Shown: piece after piece, positions 1 to 8,474 of the stretch
How positions within the stretch are numbered: the first letter of the stretch is position 1
Layout: every line of letters begins with the position of its first letter
NCBI GenBank assembly: GCA_902805635.1
Contig: CADCTC010000216.1
Coordinates: forward strand, 1-37,799
Source: an uncultured Chloroflexota bacterium
Lineage (GTDB): Bacteria > Chloroflexota > UBA11872 > UBA12225
Direction of reading: 5' to 3'
DNA: 37,799 nucleotides
The notes under the pieces: model-generated
Told to the model about the DNA's origin: nothing
Databases searched by the model: none
The model's input: the letters and a program-made list of their open reading frames with translations, nothing else
Made by a program: the position numbers and the translations under genes

Positions 1-52
1 CCTCTAGCGCCCGCCGCTCCTCGTCCGTCAGCCGGACCCGATAGGTCTTCAC
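1..52 (-). CDS. N-terminus of a putative IS630-like transposase (partial)
   Basis: Reading leftward from a GTG at 52, the frame gives MKTYRVRLTDEERRALE and runs off the window edge with no stop. A short basic start followed by a 'V.LT.EER..L' helix is typical of the N-terminal helix-turn-helix of IS630-family transposases. Only 17 codons are visible, so this is a resemblance. It lies about 250 nt beyond the broken end of the P-loop gene fragment at 302-502 and reads in the same direction, which would fit an insertion having disrupted that gene. A longer antisense or unrelated reading cannot be excluded. Confidence 0.35.
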   Translation of the reverse strand, partial: MKTYRVRLTDEERRALE

Positions 53-301
53 CCAAAACCCTACCGCCGCGGGACCAATACCCCACTACCCCTGTGACAA
101 ACCACTAGGGGGCAGTGGATTCGGTACAAACGCCCAATACTCGGCATCGCCGCTGCTCGCCCTGACCACCCGACCCGAAGGACTGCTACGGATCCGCATC
201 TCTACAGCCTCACGGTGCGGGCCTAAATGTCTCGCAACTCACACTGTTACGTCGCACGGCTCCGAACGCAACGCCACAATTATATCTCTGCGGCCATTTC
301 G
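53..301. other. Non-coding stretch without recognisable features
   Basis: No convincing gene is seen on either strand here. The base composition is less GC-rich than the flanks. The only visible structure is a short inverted repeat at 102-118 (CCACT arms). It may include the end of the putative IS630-like element, but I could not identify its terminal repeat. Confidence 0.4.
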
Positions 302-502
302 TTAATTCACTGCTGCGTCGCCGCTATGGCTGGGCGCGGTCCTCACCACGTCGGGTAGCGAGAAGAAGAGCAGAAACGCGACAGCGGTACACACGACGGT
401 CAGGTGGTTGTGGAACAGCTTGAAGCCGGTGAGCGCCGCGAGCTCACGCGCGACGGTCAGCTTGCCAACGCCGGGCGGCCCGTAGATGAAGACAAGTCTC
501 AT
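302..502 (-). pseudogene. P-loop NTPase (shikimate-kinase-like) fragment
   Basis: The frame starts at an ATG at 502 and encodes 66 residues. The first about 36 match the start of a P-loop kinase-like family: a Walker A motif GPPGVGKLT at residues 8-16, then FKLFHNHLTV. In that family the HNHLTV motif is followed by more than 100 further residues. Here the similarity fades after it and the frame stops at 302. I read this as the 5' remnant of a gene truncated by rearrangement, probably linked to the IS630-like sequence at the window edge. It diverges from the TPR gene that starts at 549, leaving only 46 nt between the starts. Confidence 0.6.
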
Positions 503-548
503 GGCCGTTACTGTCGCATGGCCGTTACGTTGGCTGAAGGAGACGCCA

Positions 549-1361
549 ATGCAGACCGCCGACTGTGACCTCGATCTCCAAACGTCCGCAGATGCCGTCG
601 CGCTTGGGCAGGCTGCCTTTGCGCACGTGAGGACGGGAGACTACGCGGCCGCACGCCCGCTGCTCGATCGGGCGCTCGCGCTGAACCCACGCAGTCCAAT
701 GCTGGCCCACACCATGGCGCACCTCACCGGTGATTCTGGAGCGTTGGAAGAAGGCGCCGCGTTCATGCGCAGCTTCCTTGCGAACGACGACCCTGCCCAT
801 GGGCTGCACGCCCACAACTCGTGGCATTTGGCGTCCATGGAGATGGAGCTGGGACGCCCGGCGGCGGCGCTGGAGCTTTACATGCGTGCCGTTGGGCCAC
901 GTGTAGCGGAGCTGCCGATGACGTTCTTCAGCGCCGTCTCACTGCTGTGGATGCTGGAGCTCAATGGCTACGGCACGTCCGGCGGTGCGGGCAACGCTAC
1001 CCTGCCATGGGAGGAGCTCCGCGACGTTGCGCTGACGCTAGACACCAAGTCAGCCCTGGAACAGGTGGGGCGCGCGATGTCGTTCATCGGCGCCGGTGAC
1101 GACAATGGCCTGGAGTCTCTTCTAAACCGGCTGCGCGAAGACTCCACAGAACAAGACACAATGCAAGCAGCGATCACGTCTGAGGTCGTGATCCCGCTCG
1201 CTATGGGGCTGCGAGCGTTTCACCGGGGTGACTACGGCGCCGCCGTCGCGCTGATGGAACCCCTCGCACAGTCGTTCGCGCGGCTGAGCACGTTCCGAGA
1301 TCAGCTAGTCGTGTTCGAAGACACGCTACGCGAGGCGCAGCGACGGAAGACCTTGGGCTAG
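549..1361 (+). CDS. TPR-repeat protein, TTC38-like C-terminal domain
   Basis: A soluble helical-repeat protein of 270 residues. TPR-like pairs are visible near the N-terminus (AYTPR-type spacing around AARPLLDRALALNP, residues about 32-45). They are followed by the 'HNSWHLASMEMELGRPAAALELY' region and a C-terminal 'FHRGDYGAAVALMEPL' repeat, the pattern of the tetratricopeptide repeat protein 38 family (function poorly known, no catalytic residues). The frame is open from 486, but I place the start at ATG 549. A strong AAGGAG lies at 537-542 with 6 nt spacing, and residues before it have no family character. Bacterial TTC38 proteins are usually about 400 residues, so this is a short version. 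It stands alone; the flanking P-loop fragment and dehydrogenase are on the other strand. Confidence 0.7.
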   Translation: MQTADCDLDLQTSADAVALGQAAFAHVRTGDYAAARPLLDRALALNPRSPMLAHTMAHLTGDSGALEEGAAFMRSFLANDDPAHGLHAHNSWHLASMEMELGRPAAALELYMRAVGPRVAELPMTFFSAVSLLWMLELNGYGTSGGAGNATLPWEELRDVALTLDTKSALEQVGRAMSFIGAGDDNGLESLLNRLREDSTEQDTMQAAITSEVVIPLAMGLRAFHRGDYGAAVALMEPLAQSFARLSTFRDQLVVFEDTLREAQRRKTLG

Positions 1362-1478
1362 GCAGAACAAGGCCCAGGCCAGGGTCGTCGGCATCGAGGT
1401 GCTGCAGCGTCCGTATAAGCTGCAGCAGGCGCTCGACAACCACGGCGTGGTGCGCTGGGCGTCCCCCCATAGCTCCTG

Positions 1479-2538
1479 TCAAACTGAGACGCCGAGCTCG
1501 GCGGCGGTGGTTGTGACAGCTTGCCAGGTATCGTCGGCCACGGGGATCCCCTCTACGAGGCGACGCGCGGCACTGCGGCGCTCGGGCTCGCCGGGGATCA
1601 GCACTTCCTGAAAGCCCTCTGCCGGCGGGACCGAGCGCACGCGGTTGAAGACGTCAGCGCCCGCGGCGGGTGCGCCAGGGCCAAAGACACCGGCGTCGAT
1701 GGCGCAGAAGAAGTCACGCGCGCCCTCGCCGCGCGCCGGCCTGGCTCCCTCCGCTGCCCTCGCCGCCCAGGGCGGGCTCACGAGGTGCTTCGTCGCCGCC
1801 GCGCACCAGGGCGCTGGAGAGCAGCGTAGCCATGACCGAGAGCGCGTAGCCCTTGTGCCCACCGAAGGGCAGCAGCGCACCGCCTTGGGAGAGGGCGTTG
1901 GGGTCTGTGGTTAGCTGGCCGTCCTTGTCCAGCAGGGTATTGGGCGGCAGCTGCTCGTGCTTGTCGCGTGCGACAGAGACCTTGCCGGCGGCGATAGCAG
2001 TGGTCGCGAAGTCGAGCAGGAACGGCTCGTCCCCCTCCACCGGGAACCCGAACGAGATCGGGTTGGTGCCCAGCGCCCCCGAGCGGCCGCCGAACGGCAC
2101 GGCGGAGCGGCCGAGCGCGCCGTAGGCGACCAGCAGCGCCACGCCCTGGGCAGCCGCACGGGTGGGGTAGTAGCCCACGCGTCCGATGTGGTTGCCGTGG
2201 AACGTGCCGGCGACCGCAACGCCGTGCTCGCGCGCCTTGGCCACCACCGCATCGGTGGCAAACAGCGCGGACACCTGGCCGAACGTGTTCTGCGCGTCGA
2301 TCAGCGTCATGGCCGCCGTCTCGCGCACCACCGCTGGCCGGGCGGCAGGCGCGAGCTGCCCCTGCTTGATCGCGCGCACATAGCTCGGGATGCGGATCAC
2401 GCCATGCGAGTCATGCCCGGTCAGGTTCGCGTCGATCAGGTGATCGACCACGATCTTGGTGTTCTCCTCGTCCGCCCCCGCCGCGCGAAAGATCTTGCTC
2501 GCCGCCGCGTGCAGCTGCTCCGGGCTGAATGTCAGCAT
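1479..2538 (-). pseudogene. Malate/L-lactate dehydrogenase (Ldh_2 family), frameshifted
   Basis: An NAD(P)-dependent 2-hydroxyacid dehydrogenase of the Ldh_2/YlbC-MdH family, about 353 residues if reconstructed, matching the usual 340-360. The first frame (2538 to about 1720) carries the GHDSHGVIRI catalytic region, HGNHIGRVGYY, GTNPISFGFP, DFATTAIAAGKV and PFGGHKGYALSVM. It then runs into a stop at 1714. The rest continues in another frame to 1479, with ARDFFCAIDAGVF, GFQEVLIPGEPERR and GIPVADDTWQAV, all expected at the C-terminus. A single-base indel between about 1715 and 1790 in a GC-rich run explains the break. Start at ATG 2538 with AGAGGAG about 6 nt upstream. It may be a true pseudogene or a sequencing error; the enzyme is otherwise intact. 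Confidence 0.8.
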
Positions 2539-2653
2539 GATGATGCTCCTCTTCCTGCTGGTTCGTGTATCGACTGCCGGCCGTGGCGCAGTGTAGTGGC
2601 CTGAGGTTGGCGCCGCAAGCGGCGCTTTCGTCCGTTCATGGAGCCGGTGGGGG

Positions 2654-2665
2654 GTAACGTGTTAC
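2654..2665. promoter_or_regulatory. Short palindrome upstream of the ABC exporter
   Basis: GTAAC-GT-GTTAC is an inverted repeat with 5-bp arms, 31 nt before the ABC exporter start. It could be a regulator half-site pair, but no -10/-35 pair is clear and a 12-bp palindrome can arise by chance. Confidence 0.2.
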
Positions 2666-2696
2666 GCTGGCAAGGCTGTGGAGGCAGCTTGTAACG

Positions 2697-4535
2697 ATGG
2701 CACGTAGGCCTGCGGAAGCGGGGGCGCTCCTGAAGCGGGTGTGGCGGCTGGCGGCGCCTTACTGGCGCTCCGAAGATCGGTTCTGGGCGTGGGTCCTGCT
2801 TCTGACGGCCATCGTCCTGTCGCTCTTACTGGTCTACGTCAATGTACGGCTGAACAGCTGGAACCGCGAGTTCTACGAGGCGCTGCAGAACAAGGACCTG
2901 GCCTCATTCGCACCGCTGCTTTTGCAGTTCGCCATCCTGGCGGCGGTGTATATCACGGTGGCGGTCATCCAGCTGTTTGGGCAGCAGTGGCTGGAGCTCC
3001 GCTGGCGCACGTGGCTTACCTCGCGCTTCCTCTCCGCATGGCTGCAGGACCAGGCGTACTACCGCCTGCAGGTCCAGGACAGAGGCACCGACAACCCGGA
3101 CCAGCGCATCGCGGACGATCTGCGCATCTTCACCTCCAATACGCTTGACCTCTCGCTGGGCCTTCTTTCTTCGACGGTCACGCTGTTCTCGTTCGTCACG
3201 ATCCTGTGGGGCATCTCCGGGCCACTGGCGTTCACCATGGGCGGCAGCGACGTTTCGATTCCAGGCTACATGGTCTGGGTCGCGGTGCTCTATTCATTGG
3301 TTGGCAGCATCCTGACCTACTTCGTCGGCCGCCGGCTGATCCCGCTCAACTTCATACGTGAGCGCGTGGAGGCCGACTTCCGTGTGGGAATGGTGCGCCT
3401 GCGCGAGAACGCCGAGGGCGTGGCGCTCTACCGCGGCGAGGCGTACGAGGGGCAGGGGCTGATGGGCCAGTTCCAGCGCGTGCGGGCCAACTTCCTACAG
3501 CTCTTGATGGTGCGCATGCGGCTCCTGATCTTCACCGTGGGCTTCTCGCAGATTGCCATCATCTTCCCAATCCTGGTGGCGGCGCCGCGCTATTTCGCGG
3601 GGGCGATCACCCTGGGGGTGCTCTTCCAGATCAGCAACGCCTTCGGCCAGGTACAGGGCTCGCTGTCTTGGTTCGTGAGCAGCTATAGCGGTCTGGCTTC
3701 CTGGAAAGCCACAGTGGACCGCCTGCTGACCTTTCAGGACGCGCTGCGCGCCCACCAGGCGACGACGCCGGTGGTGGGCGATGGGGCGCAGGGGGCGGTG
3801 GCGCCGGCGGTGCCTGCGCCCGGCGTCAGCGGCGCAGCTGCGGTCTCCGAGGCGGACGCGCTCACCGCGGGGGCAGCTGCCGGGATCGAGGTGGTGCGCA
3901 ACGGCGCGGGGGCGGTGCGCGGCCAGGACGTGGACCTGGGGCTGCCGGACGGGCGGGTGGTGCTGCCCGACGCGACGTTCGCTATCGACGCGGGGGACCG
4001 GGTGCTGGTGACGGGGCCGACCGGCTCGGGCAAGAGCACGCTGTTCCGCGCCATCGCCGGTATCTGGCCGTACGGCAGCGGGCGCATCGAGGTGCCCGCG
4101 GAGGCGAAGATGCTGTTCCTGCCGCAGCGGCCCTACATCCCGGTGGCCAGCCTGCGCGACGCGGTGAGCTTCCCGGCAGCACCGGGCTCGTTTACCGACG
4201 ACGAGATCCGCGAGGCGCTGGGCGCAGTGGGGCTGGCTGGGTTCGGCGAGCGGCTGGACGAGTCAGAGCACTGGAGCCAGCTACTGAGCGGGGGAGAGCA
4301 ACAGCGCGTGGCGCTGGCGCGGGCGCTGCTGCACAAGCCCGACTGGCTCTTCCTGGACGAGGCGACCGCCGCACTGGACGAGCCGTCCGAGAAGTCGCTC
4401 TACGAGCTAATCCAGCAGCGCCTCCCCGGCGCGACGATCGTCAGCATCGCCCACCGCAGCACCGTGGCCCAGCACCACGCGAAACAACTGCGCGTGGAGA
4501 AGGACGGCCGGAACACGGCGCTGGTGGAGGCGTAG
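2697..4535 (+). CDS. SbmA/BacA-like (YddA-type) ABC transporter, fused membrane and ATPase domains
   Basis: A 612-residue half-transporter. Residues about 10-340 form the ABC_membrane_2 domain: a first helix around 28-50, then LNSWNREFYEALQNKD and the EFYEALQ/RWRTWLT region typical of SbmA/BacA/YddA, followed by further helices to about 335. The ATPase follows a low-complexity Ala/Pro/Val linker (about 357-400): Walker A GPTGSGKST near 440, signature LSGGEQQRVALARAL near 530, Walker B WLFLDEATAALDE near 552, and an H-loop (IAHR). Family members move peptides, cobalamin or other bulky substrates across the inner membrane; the substrate cannot be read from sequence. ATG 2697 is preceded by GGAGG at 2680-2684, a rather long 12-nt spacing. 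Monocistronic, ending at a large palindrome (4565-4643). Confidence 0.88.
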   Translation: MARRPAEAGALLKRVWRLAAPYWRSEDRFWAWVLLLTAIVLSLLLVYVNVRLNSWNREFYEALQNKDLASFAPLLLQFAILAAVYITVAVIQLFGQQWLELRWRTWLTSRFLSAWLQDQAYYRLQVQDRGTDNPDQRIADDLRIFTSNTLDLSLGLLSSTVTLFSFVTILWGISGPLAFTMGGSDVSIPGYMVWVAVLYSLVGSILTYFVGRRLIPLNFIRERVEADFRVGMVRLRENAEGVALYRGEAYEGQGLMGQFQRVRANFLQLLMVRMRLLIFTVGFSQIAIIFPILVAAPRYFAGAITLGVLFQISNAFGQVQGSLSWFVSSYSGLASWKATVDRLLTFQDALRAHQATTPVVGDGAQGAVAPAVPAPGVSGAAAVSEADALTAGAAAGIEVVRNGAGAVRGQDVDLGLPDGRVVLPDATFAIDAGDRVLVTGPTGSGKSTLFRAIAGIWPYGSGRIEVPAEAKMLFLPQRPYIPVASLRDAVSFPAAPGSFTDDEIREALGAVGLAGFGERLDESEHWSQLLSGGEQQRVALARALLHKPDWLFLDEATAALDEPSEKSLYELIQQRLPGATIVSIAHRSTVAQHHAKQLRVEKDGRNTALVEA

Positions 4536-4564
4536 CAGCCACCTGACTGAGGCTCGGCTGTAGT

Positions 4565-4643
4565 GTAGGGTAGGGGCTTGTCCCCTACCGCGCGATGATT
4601 TGTCTGGTGCCGCCGCACGGCAAGGGACGAGCCCTTGCCCTAC
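4565..4643. repeat. 79-bp imperfect palindromic repeat, possible bidirectional terminator or MITE-like element
   Basis: The ends begin GTAGGG and end CCCTAC. The outer 30 bases of each arm match in about 24 positions (GTAGGGtAgGGGCTtGTCCC against GTAGGGcAaGGGCTcGTCCC), and all visible mismatches are transitions that still allow G-U pairing in RNA. It lies between the convergent ABC exporter and solute-binding protein genes, so it can act as a terminator on both strands. Selection for RNA pairing or a small mobile palindrome would both give this pattern. Confidence 0.6.
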
Positions 4644-4677
4644 TTCTGACTGCGCAAGAGTGTGGCTTTGCCTGAGG

Positions 4678-6048
4678 CTACCTGGTAGCCGCCGCCATGC
4701 AGTTGTTGACGGTGGTGGCGGCGGCGCGGAGGCCGGCGGCGGGGGCAATCTTGCCGTTGACGATGTCGGTCAGCGTCTGAGTCATCAGCACGTTGAGGTC
4801 GCCGACGTAGACGGTGCCACACGACAACGGGAAGTCCGGCGGCAGCGTGCCGTAGTCGGCCGCCTTGACGAAGGTGTCGGCGTTGGCCGGCGGAGCGGGC
4901 AGGCTGCGCCAGGACGGGTCGTTGCGCATCGACTGCAGCACCGGGATAGCACCATAGCTGGTGGCGTAGATCTTCTGCGACGGCGGCGTGATGGTGTACT
5001 TGGCCAGGTTGAACGCCGCGTCGGGGTTCTTGGTCTGGGTGGAGACACCCGTACCGGCGGTGCCCATGCCGGTGACGCGCTTCTTGGGGAAGGCGGGGCG
5101 CAGCTCCACGTCCCACTCGAAGTTGGTATTGACCGCCCGGCGCGTGGCGACCGACGCGTTGCGGATGGAGAACATCATGGCCACCTTGCCCAGGTGGAAG
5201 GCGTTGCCGCCGAAGTTGGTCCCAATGGGCGGCGCCACCTTGTGCTTGGTGACCAGGCTCGCCATTGCCTCGATACCGTCGATGGAGCCCGATGAGTCCA
5301 TGGCGGTCTTCTTGCCGTCGGCCGCGACCATGTCGCCGCCGTAGCCGCGCATCCAGGGCACGTACTCGGACCACGCCGTCCAGGCCAGGTTCAGGCCGTA
5401 CTGCGAGGTGGTGGGGTCCCCGGTGTCGATAGTGAGGCGCTTGGCCGCGGTGATCATGTCGTCCACGGTCCACGTCGGCTTCGGCAGCTCAGCGCCGGCC
5501 TGCCGGAACATGGTCTTGTTGTAGTACATCACCAGGACATCAAGCGCCCACGGCAGCATGTACAGGCCAGGGATGGACTTGACGCGCCCCAGCTCGAGCA
5601 TGTTGGGATACACGTCCTTGAGCAGCGCCTGAGAGGACTTGTCCTTGGCGGCCAGCTTCTCCATATCTGCCGCAATCTTGTTGGCGGCGAACGGCTTGAC
5701 GTGCGCGTCGGCCACGTAGATCACGTCGGGCAGGTCGCCGGCCGCCTGCAGCGCCGTGATCTTGTCCACGTAGGCGGTGGGGATCGGCTCGAAGTTGATG
5801 CTGACGTGCGGGTTCTCGGCCTTGTACTGGTCGACCACGATCTGGTCGAGGTCAGCGTGGAACCCCGCGGGCACGAAGCGCAGCGACACCGGCTGCTGTG
5901 AAGCGCTGGGCGCCTGCCCGCCGCCTCCCGCGGCGCAGCCGATCAGCGCCCCCATCGGTCCCGCCGCCAGCGCGGTGGCGCCCAACCCCAGCATCCCGCG
6001 CCGCGAAACCGCTCCGGGTTTCTGGGTCAAGGCAACATGTCGCTCCAT
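4678..6048 (-). CDS. ABC transporter extracellular solute-binding protein, family 1 (Tat lipoprotein)
   Basis: A 456-residue sugar-type binding protein. The N-terminus has a twin-arginine motif SRRGMLG (Arg16-Arg17), a hydrophobic stretch and a lipobox LIGC with Cys38, so it should be exported folded and lipid-anchored. The mature part has family-1 features: 'VDQYKAENPHVSINFEPIP' strand-helix, AAGDLPDVIYV, LPWALDVLVMYYNKTMF and late GKVAMMFSIRNA. The start is ATG 6048 with AAGGGA about 8 nt upstream; an upstream ATG at 6087 would add 13 residues before the Tat signal and is less likely. No permease or ATPase gene is adjacent, so the partners must be encoded elsewhere. The following dehydrogenase gene on the same strand is only 96 nt upstream, so co-transcription is possible. 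Confidence 0.85.
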   Translation of the reverse strand: MERHVALTQKPGAVSRRGMLGLGATALAAGPMGALIGCAAGGGGQAPSASQQPVSLRFVPAGFHADLDQIVVDQYKAENPHVSINFEPIPTAYVDKITALQAAGDLPDVIYVADAHVKPFAANKIAADMEKLAAKDKSSQALLKDVYPNMLELGRVKSIPGLYMLPWALDVLVMYYNKTMFRQAGAELPKPTWTVDDMITAAKRLTIDTGDPTTSQYGLNLAWTAWSEYVPWMRGYGGDMVAADGKKTAMDSSGSIDGIEAMASLVTKHKVAPPIGTNFGGNAFHLGKVAMMFSIRNASVATRRAVNTNFEWDVELRPAFPKKRVTGMGTAGTGVSTQTKNPDAAFNLAKYTITPPSQKIYATSYGAIPVLQSMRNDPSWRSLPAPPANADTFVKAADYGTLPPDFPLSCGTVYVGDLNVLMTQTLTDIVNGKIAPAAGLRAAATTVNNCMAAATR

Positions 6049-6144
6049 GCGTCGTATCCCTTCTCGTATCCCATTGCTGCGGCACACCCAGCCGCGGCAC
6101 CATCATATCCTGTATCACGCGATCGTGCACCCGCACGTGCGAGA

Positions 6145-7269
6145 TCAGAGCCCGCGGCGGTTGGCGAGCGTGCGGTCATTGAGGACGTAGCGAGGGTGGT
6201 GGCCGTGGACGAAGCGATCGAGCTCGTCTACCATCAGCTCGAAGAAGCGTGGGCGCGACTCGCCGTTTGAGCCGGCTATGTGCGGCGTGAGGAACACGTT
6301 GGGCAGACGGCGGATCTCCGCCAGCGGCCCCTCCGCCGGGATCGGCTCTGGGTCGAACACGTCCAACGCGGCGCGCACGCCGTCACCGCGCTTGAGTCTC
6401 GCGACCAGCGCCGCGGAGTCGACGATGGGGCCACGCGAGACGTTCACGAAGGCGGCGTTGGGCTGCAGCCAATCCAGCTCTTGCGCGCCGATCATGCCGC
6501 GCGTCTTGGGAGTCAGCGGCGCCAGGCAGATCACCACCTGTGACTGGCGGAAGACGTTCTCCAGGGACGTGTGGATGAAGTCAAAGATGTCCGCCACCTC
6601 TGGCGCCAAGTAGGGGTCGTGGACACGCACCTCGCACTTGAAGGGACGCAAGAACTCCAACAGACGCCGGCCGATGTGGCCGCACCCGATCAACCCGACC
6701 CGCTTGCCGGTCAGCTCGCCGTGGTTGTAGCCGGGTTGGTCACGGTCCTGCCCGGTCTCGCCGTCAAGCATGCGCCGGAACTCGTGCCCCGCGTTGCGCA
6801 GGGCGATCAGCATCATCGCCAGCGCCCACTCGGAGACCGGGTACGACGAGCCGTTGGTCGTATCCACTACGGTGATGCCACGCGCCTGGCACGCGTCCAC
6901 GTCGATGCGCCCGGCGAAGCGGTCGCCCTCCAGCTCACCTACCAGCCGCAGCTTTGGCGCGTGCGCCAGCAAGGTGGCGTCCACCATGGGCGCGCCGGTG
7001 CACACCACCAGCGCATCGGCATGGGGCAGCGCGTCCAGCAGCTCCTGGGTCGGTGGGATGGGTGCCGGGCCGCGCCCATCCGCCCGCCGGCTGGCAGCAT
7101 CCTGAGAGCGAGGGCGGTCCCCCGACGGCCGCTCGGGCGTGGGGCACGGCACCCACACCGGCTCGGCAAACGCGCTCAGGCGCGCCAGGTCCGCCTCTGC
7201 CAGGTAGCTGGGACGTAGACGCTCGGAGAAGGTGATGACGACGACGGGCTTCTGGTGCGTGGTGGTCAT
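6145..7269 (-). CDS. D-2-hydroxyacid dehydrogenase (phosphoglycerate-dehydrogenase-like)
   Basis: NAD-dependent oxidoreductase of 374 residues with the full fold. The dinucleotide-binding loop GLIGCGHIG spans residues about 192-200, an acidic residue follows at VHDPY, and the catalytic set is Arg279 (NVSRGPIVD), Glu308 (FDPEPI) and His330 (TPHIAGS). It would interconvert a 2-keto acid and a D-2-hydroxy acid; the substrate is unknown. An unusual polar, Arg/Asp/Ser-rich insertion occupies about residues 44-70, before the usual 'LPHADALVVCTGAP' strand. ATG 7269 is preceded by AAGGA at 6-7 nt. It shares its direction with the solute-binding protein gene downstream and the LLM oxidoreductase upstream, suggesting a carbohydrate-acid catabolic cluster. 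Confidence 0.88.
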   Translation of the reverse strand: MTTTHQKPVVVITFSERLRPSYLAEADLARLSAFAEPVWVPCPTPERPSGDRPRSQDAASRRADGRGPAPIPPTQELLDALPHADALVVCTGAPMVDATLLAHAPKLRLVGELEGDRFAGRIDVDACQARGITVVDTTNGSSYPVSEWALAMMLIALRNAGHEFRRMLDGETGQDRDQPGYNHGELTGKRVGLIGCGHIGRRLLEFLRPFKCEVRVHDPYLAPEVADIFDFIHTSLENVFRQSQVVICLAPLTPKTRGMIGAQELDWLQPNAAFVNVSRGPIVDSAALVARLKRGDGVRAALDVFDPEPIPAEGPLAEIRRLPNVFLTPHIAGSNGESRPRFFELMVDELDRFVHGHHPRYVLNDRTLANRRGL

Positions 7270-7293
7270 TGTGTGTCCTTAGAGACCTCACCC

Positions 7294-7325
7294 GGCCTTC
7301 GGCCACCCTCTCCCATAGGAGAGGG
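7294..7325. repeat. Double hairpin, dispersed-repeat-like
   Basis: GGCC-TTC-GGCC (7294-7304) is followed by CCCTCTCC-CATA-GGAGAGGG (7306-7325), the second an 8-bp perfect stem with a four-base loop. Such 'CCCTCTCCC..GGAGAGGG' units are a common type of dispersed intergenic repeat in bacteria. It lies between the LLM oxidoreductase and the dehydrogenase, both leftward, so it may attenuate or terminate LLM transcription, or stabilise the mRNA end. Confidence 0.5.
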
Positions 7326-7365
7326 CCTCAGCGCGGCAGCGGGGCGCAGGGGCGTGATTGTGCGG

Positions 7366-8412
7366 CTACGGTCGGCGGAGCCGGGGGGCGACGTGCTCGG
7401 CAAAGAGGCGCATGCCGTCCAGCGAGGGGAAGTCCAGGAACCAGAGCATGAAGTGGCTCACCCCTAGATCGACGTACGCCTGCACCTGCGCAAGCACCGC
7501 ATCAGGGGACCCCACCAGCCAGTCGGGCAGCAGCTCGGCGAGCGGGCGCGTGTCGTCGGAACGCAGCGATTCGAGCAGCGCCTCGTTGCGACGCCCTGTG
7601 CGGCGAGGCGCGGCCGGCAGGTCCGCAATGCGCCGCGCCTGCGCCCGCGCTTCCGCCTCGGTAGGAGCGATCAGGATCTGCACTTCGAGGGAAAGCTCGA
7701 TCTCCGACGCGTCGCGTCCGGCGCGGGCGCACGCCGCGCGCAGCTGGTCGATCTTGCCGGATAGACGCTCAGGGCTGGCGGGGACGCTGTTCCAGCCGTC
7801 GGCGTGGCGCGCGACCATGTCCAGCCACGCATCGTTGCGCGCCTCGCCGATCCAGATGGGAGGATGCGGGCGCTGGAGCGGCTTGGGACGGCAGATGGCG
7901 CCTTTGGTGGCGTAGAAGCGGCCCTCGAAGTCCAGCGGCTCGTCGGCCTGCCAGAGCTCCTTGATCAGGCGGATGCCCTCGTCCAACCGGTCCACGCGCT
8001 CGTCCTCGGGCGGGTACGGCAGCCCGTACGCAGCCGCCTCGGCCTCGCCACCCCAGTCGTAGAACATGATGAAGCGGCCGCCCGAGAGCGCGTCCAGCGT
8101 CGCGCTGATCTTGGCGCCCATGGACGGCGGCCGCAGCGCCTGCGCCATGTGGATGGTGCCCAGGCGCACGCGCTGCGTCCGCCCGGCGATGACGCACAGC
8201 GTGGTCCAGCCCTCCAGAATGCCGCCGTCGTGGCCGTGGATCAGGTGGTCGGCCACCCAGACCGAGTCGTAGCCGAGCCGCTCGGCCTCGACGCACGCGT
8301 CCACCGTCGCCGGCGGGTCAAGGTCGGTCCACGCCGGGGTGCGGAAAAACCCCGCGCCGGGCATGGCGAACATGGGGACGCAGAAACCGAACTGTGGCGA
8401 TGTAGGCGGCAC
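7366..8412 (-). CDS. LLM-class flavin-dependent oxidoreductase
   Basis: A 348-residue luciferase-like monooxygenase-family protein. The TIM-barrel motifs are clear: FGFCVPMF at the first strand, AERLGYDSVWVADHL (residues about 43-57), RTQRVRLGT, LDALSGGRFIMFYDWGG, a glycine-rich 'PHPPIWIGEARND' and HADGWN near 207. These bind FMN or F420; which one cannot be told from sequence. The substrate is unknown. The GTG start at 8412 is supported by GGAGGA about 9 nt upstream and by the family beginning right at this FGFCVP strand. It is separated from the downstream D-2-hydroxyacid dehydrogenase by 96 nt containing a hairpin repeat. Confidence 0.85.
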   Translation of the reverse strand: MPPTSPQFGFCVPMFAMPGAGFFRTPAWTDLDPPATVDACVEAERLGYDSVWVADHLIHGHDGGILEGWTTLCVIAGRTQRVRLGTIHMAQALRPPSMGAKISATLDALSGGRFIMFYDWGGEAEAAAYGLPYPPEDERVDRLDEGIRLIKELWQADEPLDFEGRFYATKGAICRPKPLQRPHPPIWIGEARNDAWLDMVARHADGWNSVPASPERLSGKIDQLRAACARAGRDASEIELSLEVQILIAPTEAEARAQARRIADLPAAPRRTGRRNEALLESLRSDDTRPLAELLPDWLVGSPDAVLAQVQAYVDLGVSHFMLWFLDFPSLDGMRLFAEHVAPRLRRP

Positions 8413-8474
8413 GCTTACTTGTTCCTCCTCATGGACGCGTCATGGCCGAGGCGACTGTACAAAGCCGGGCGGCG

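Noticed and set aside
102..118. CCACT-AGGGGGC-AGTGG, resembling the eukaryotic CTCF core motif
   Set aside because: This is bacterial DNA; the match is a coincidental short inverted repeat.
1362..1478. A possible short peptide (ARVVGIEVLQRPYKLQQALD) between the TPR gene and the dehydrogenase
   Set aside because: It has no start codon of its own near the first residues and no clear family; a DUF2283-like remnant was considered but not supported.
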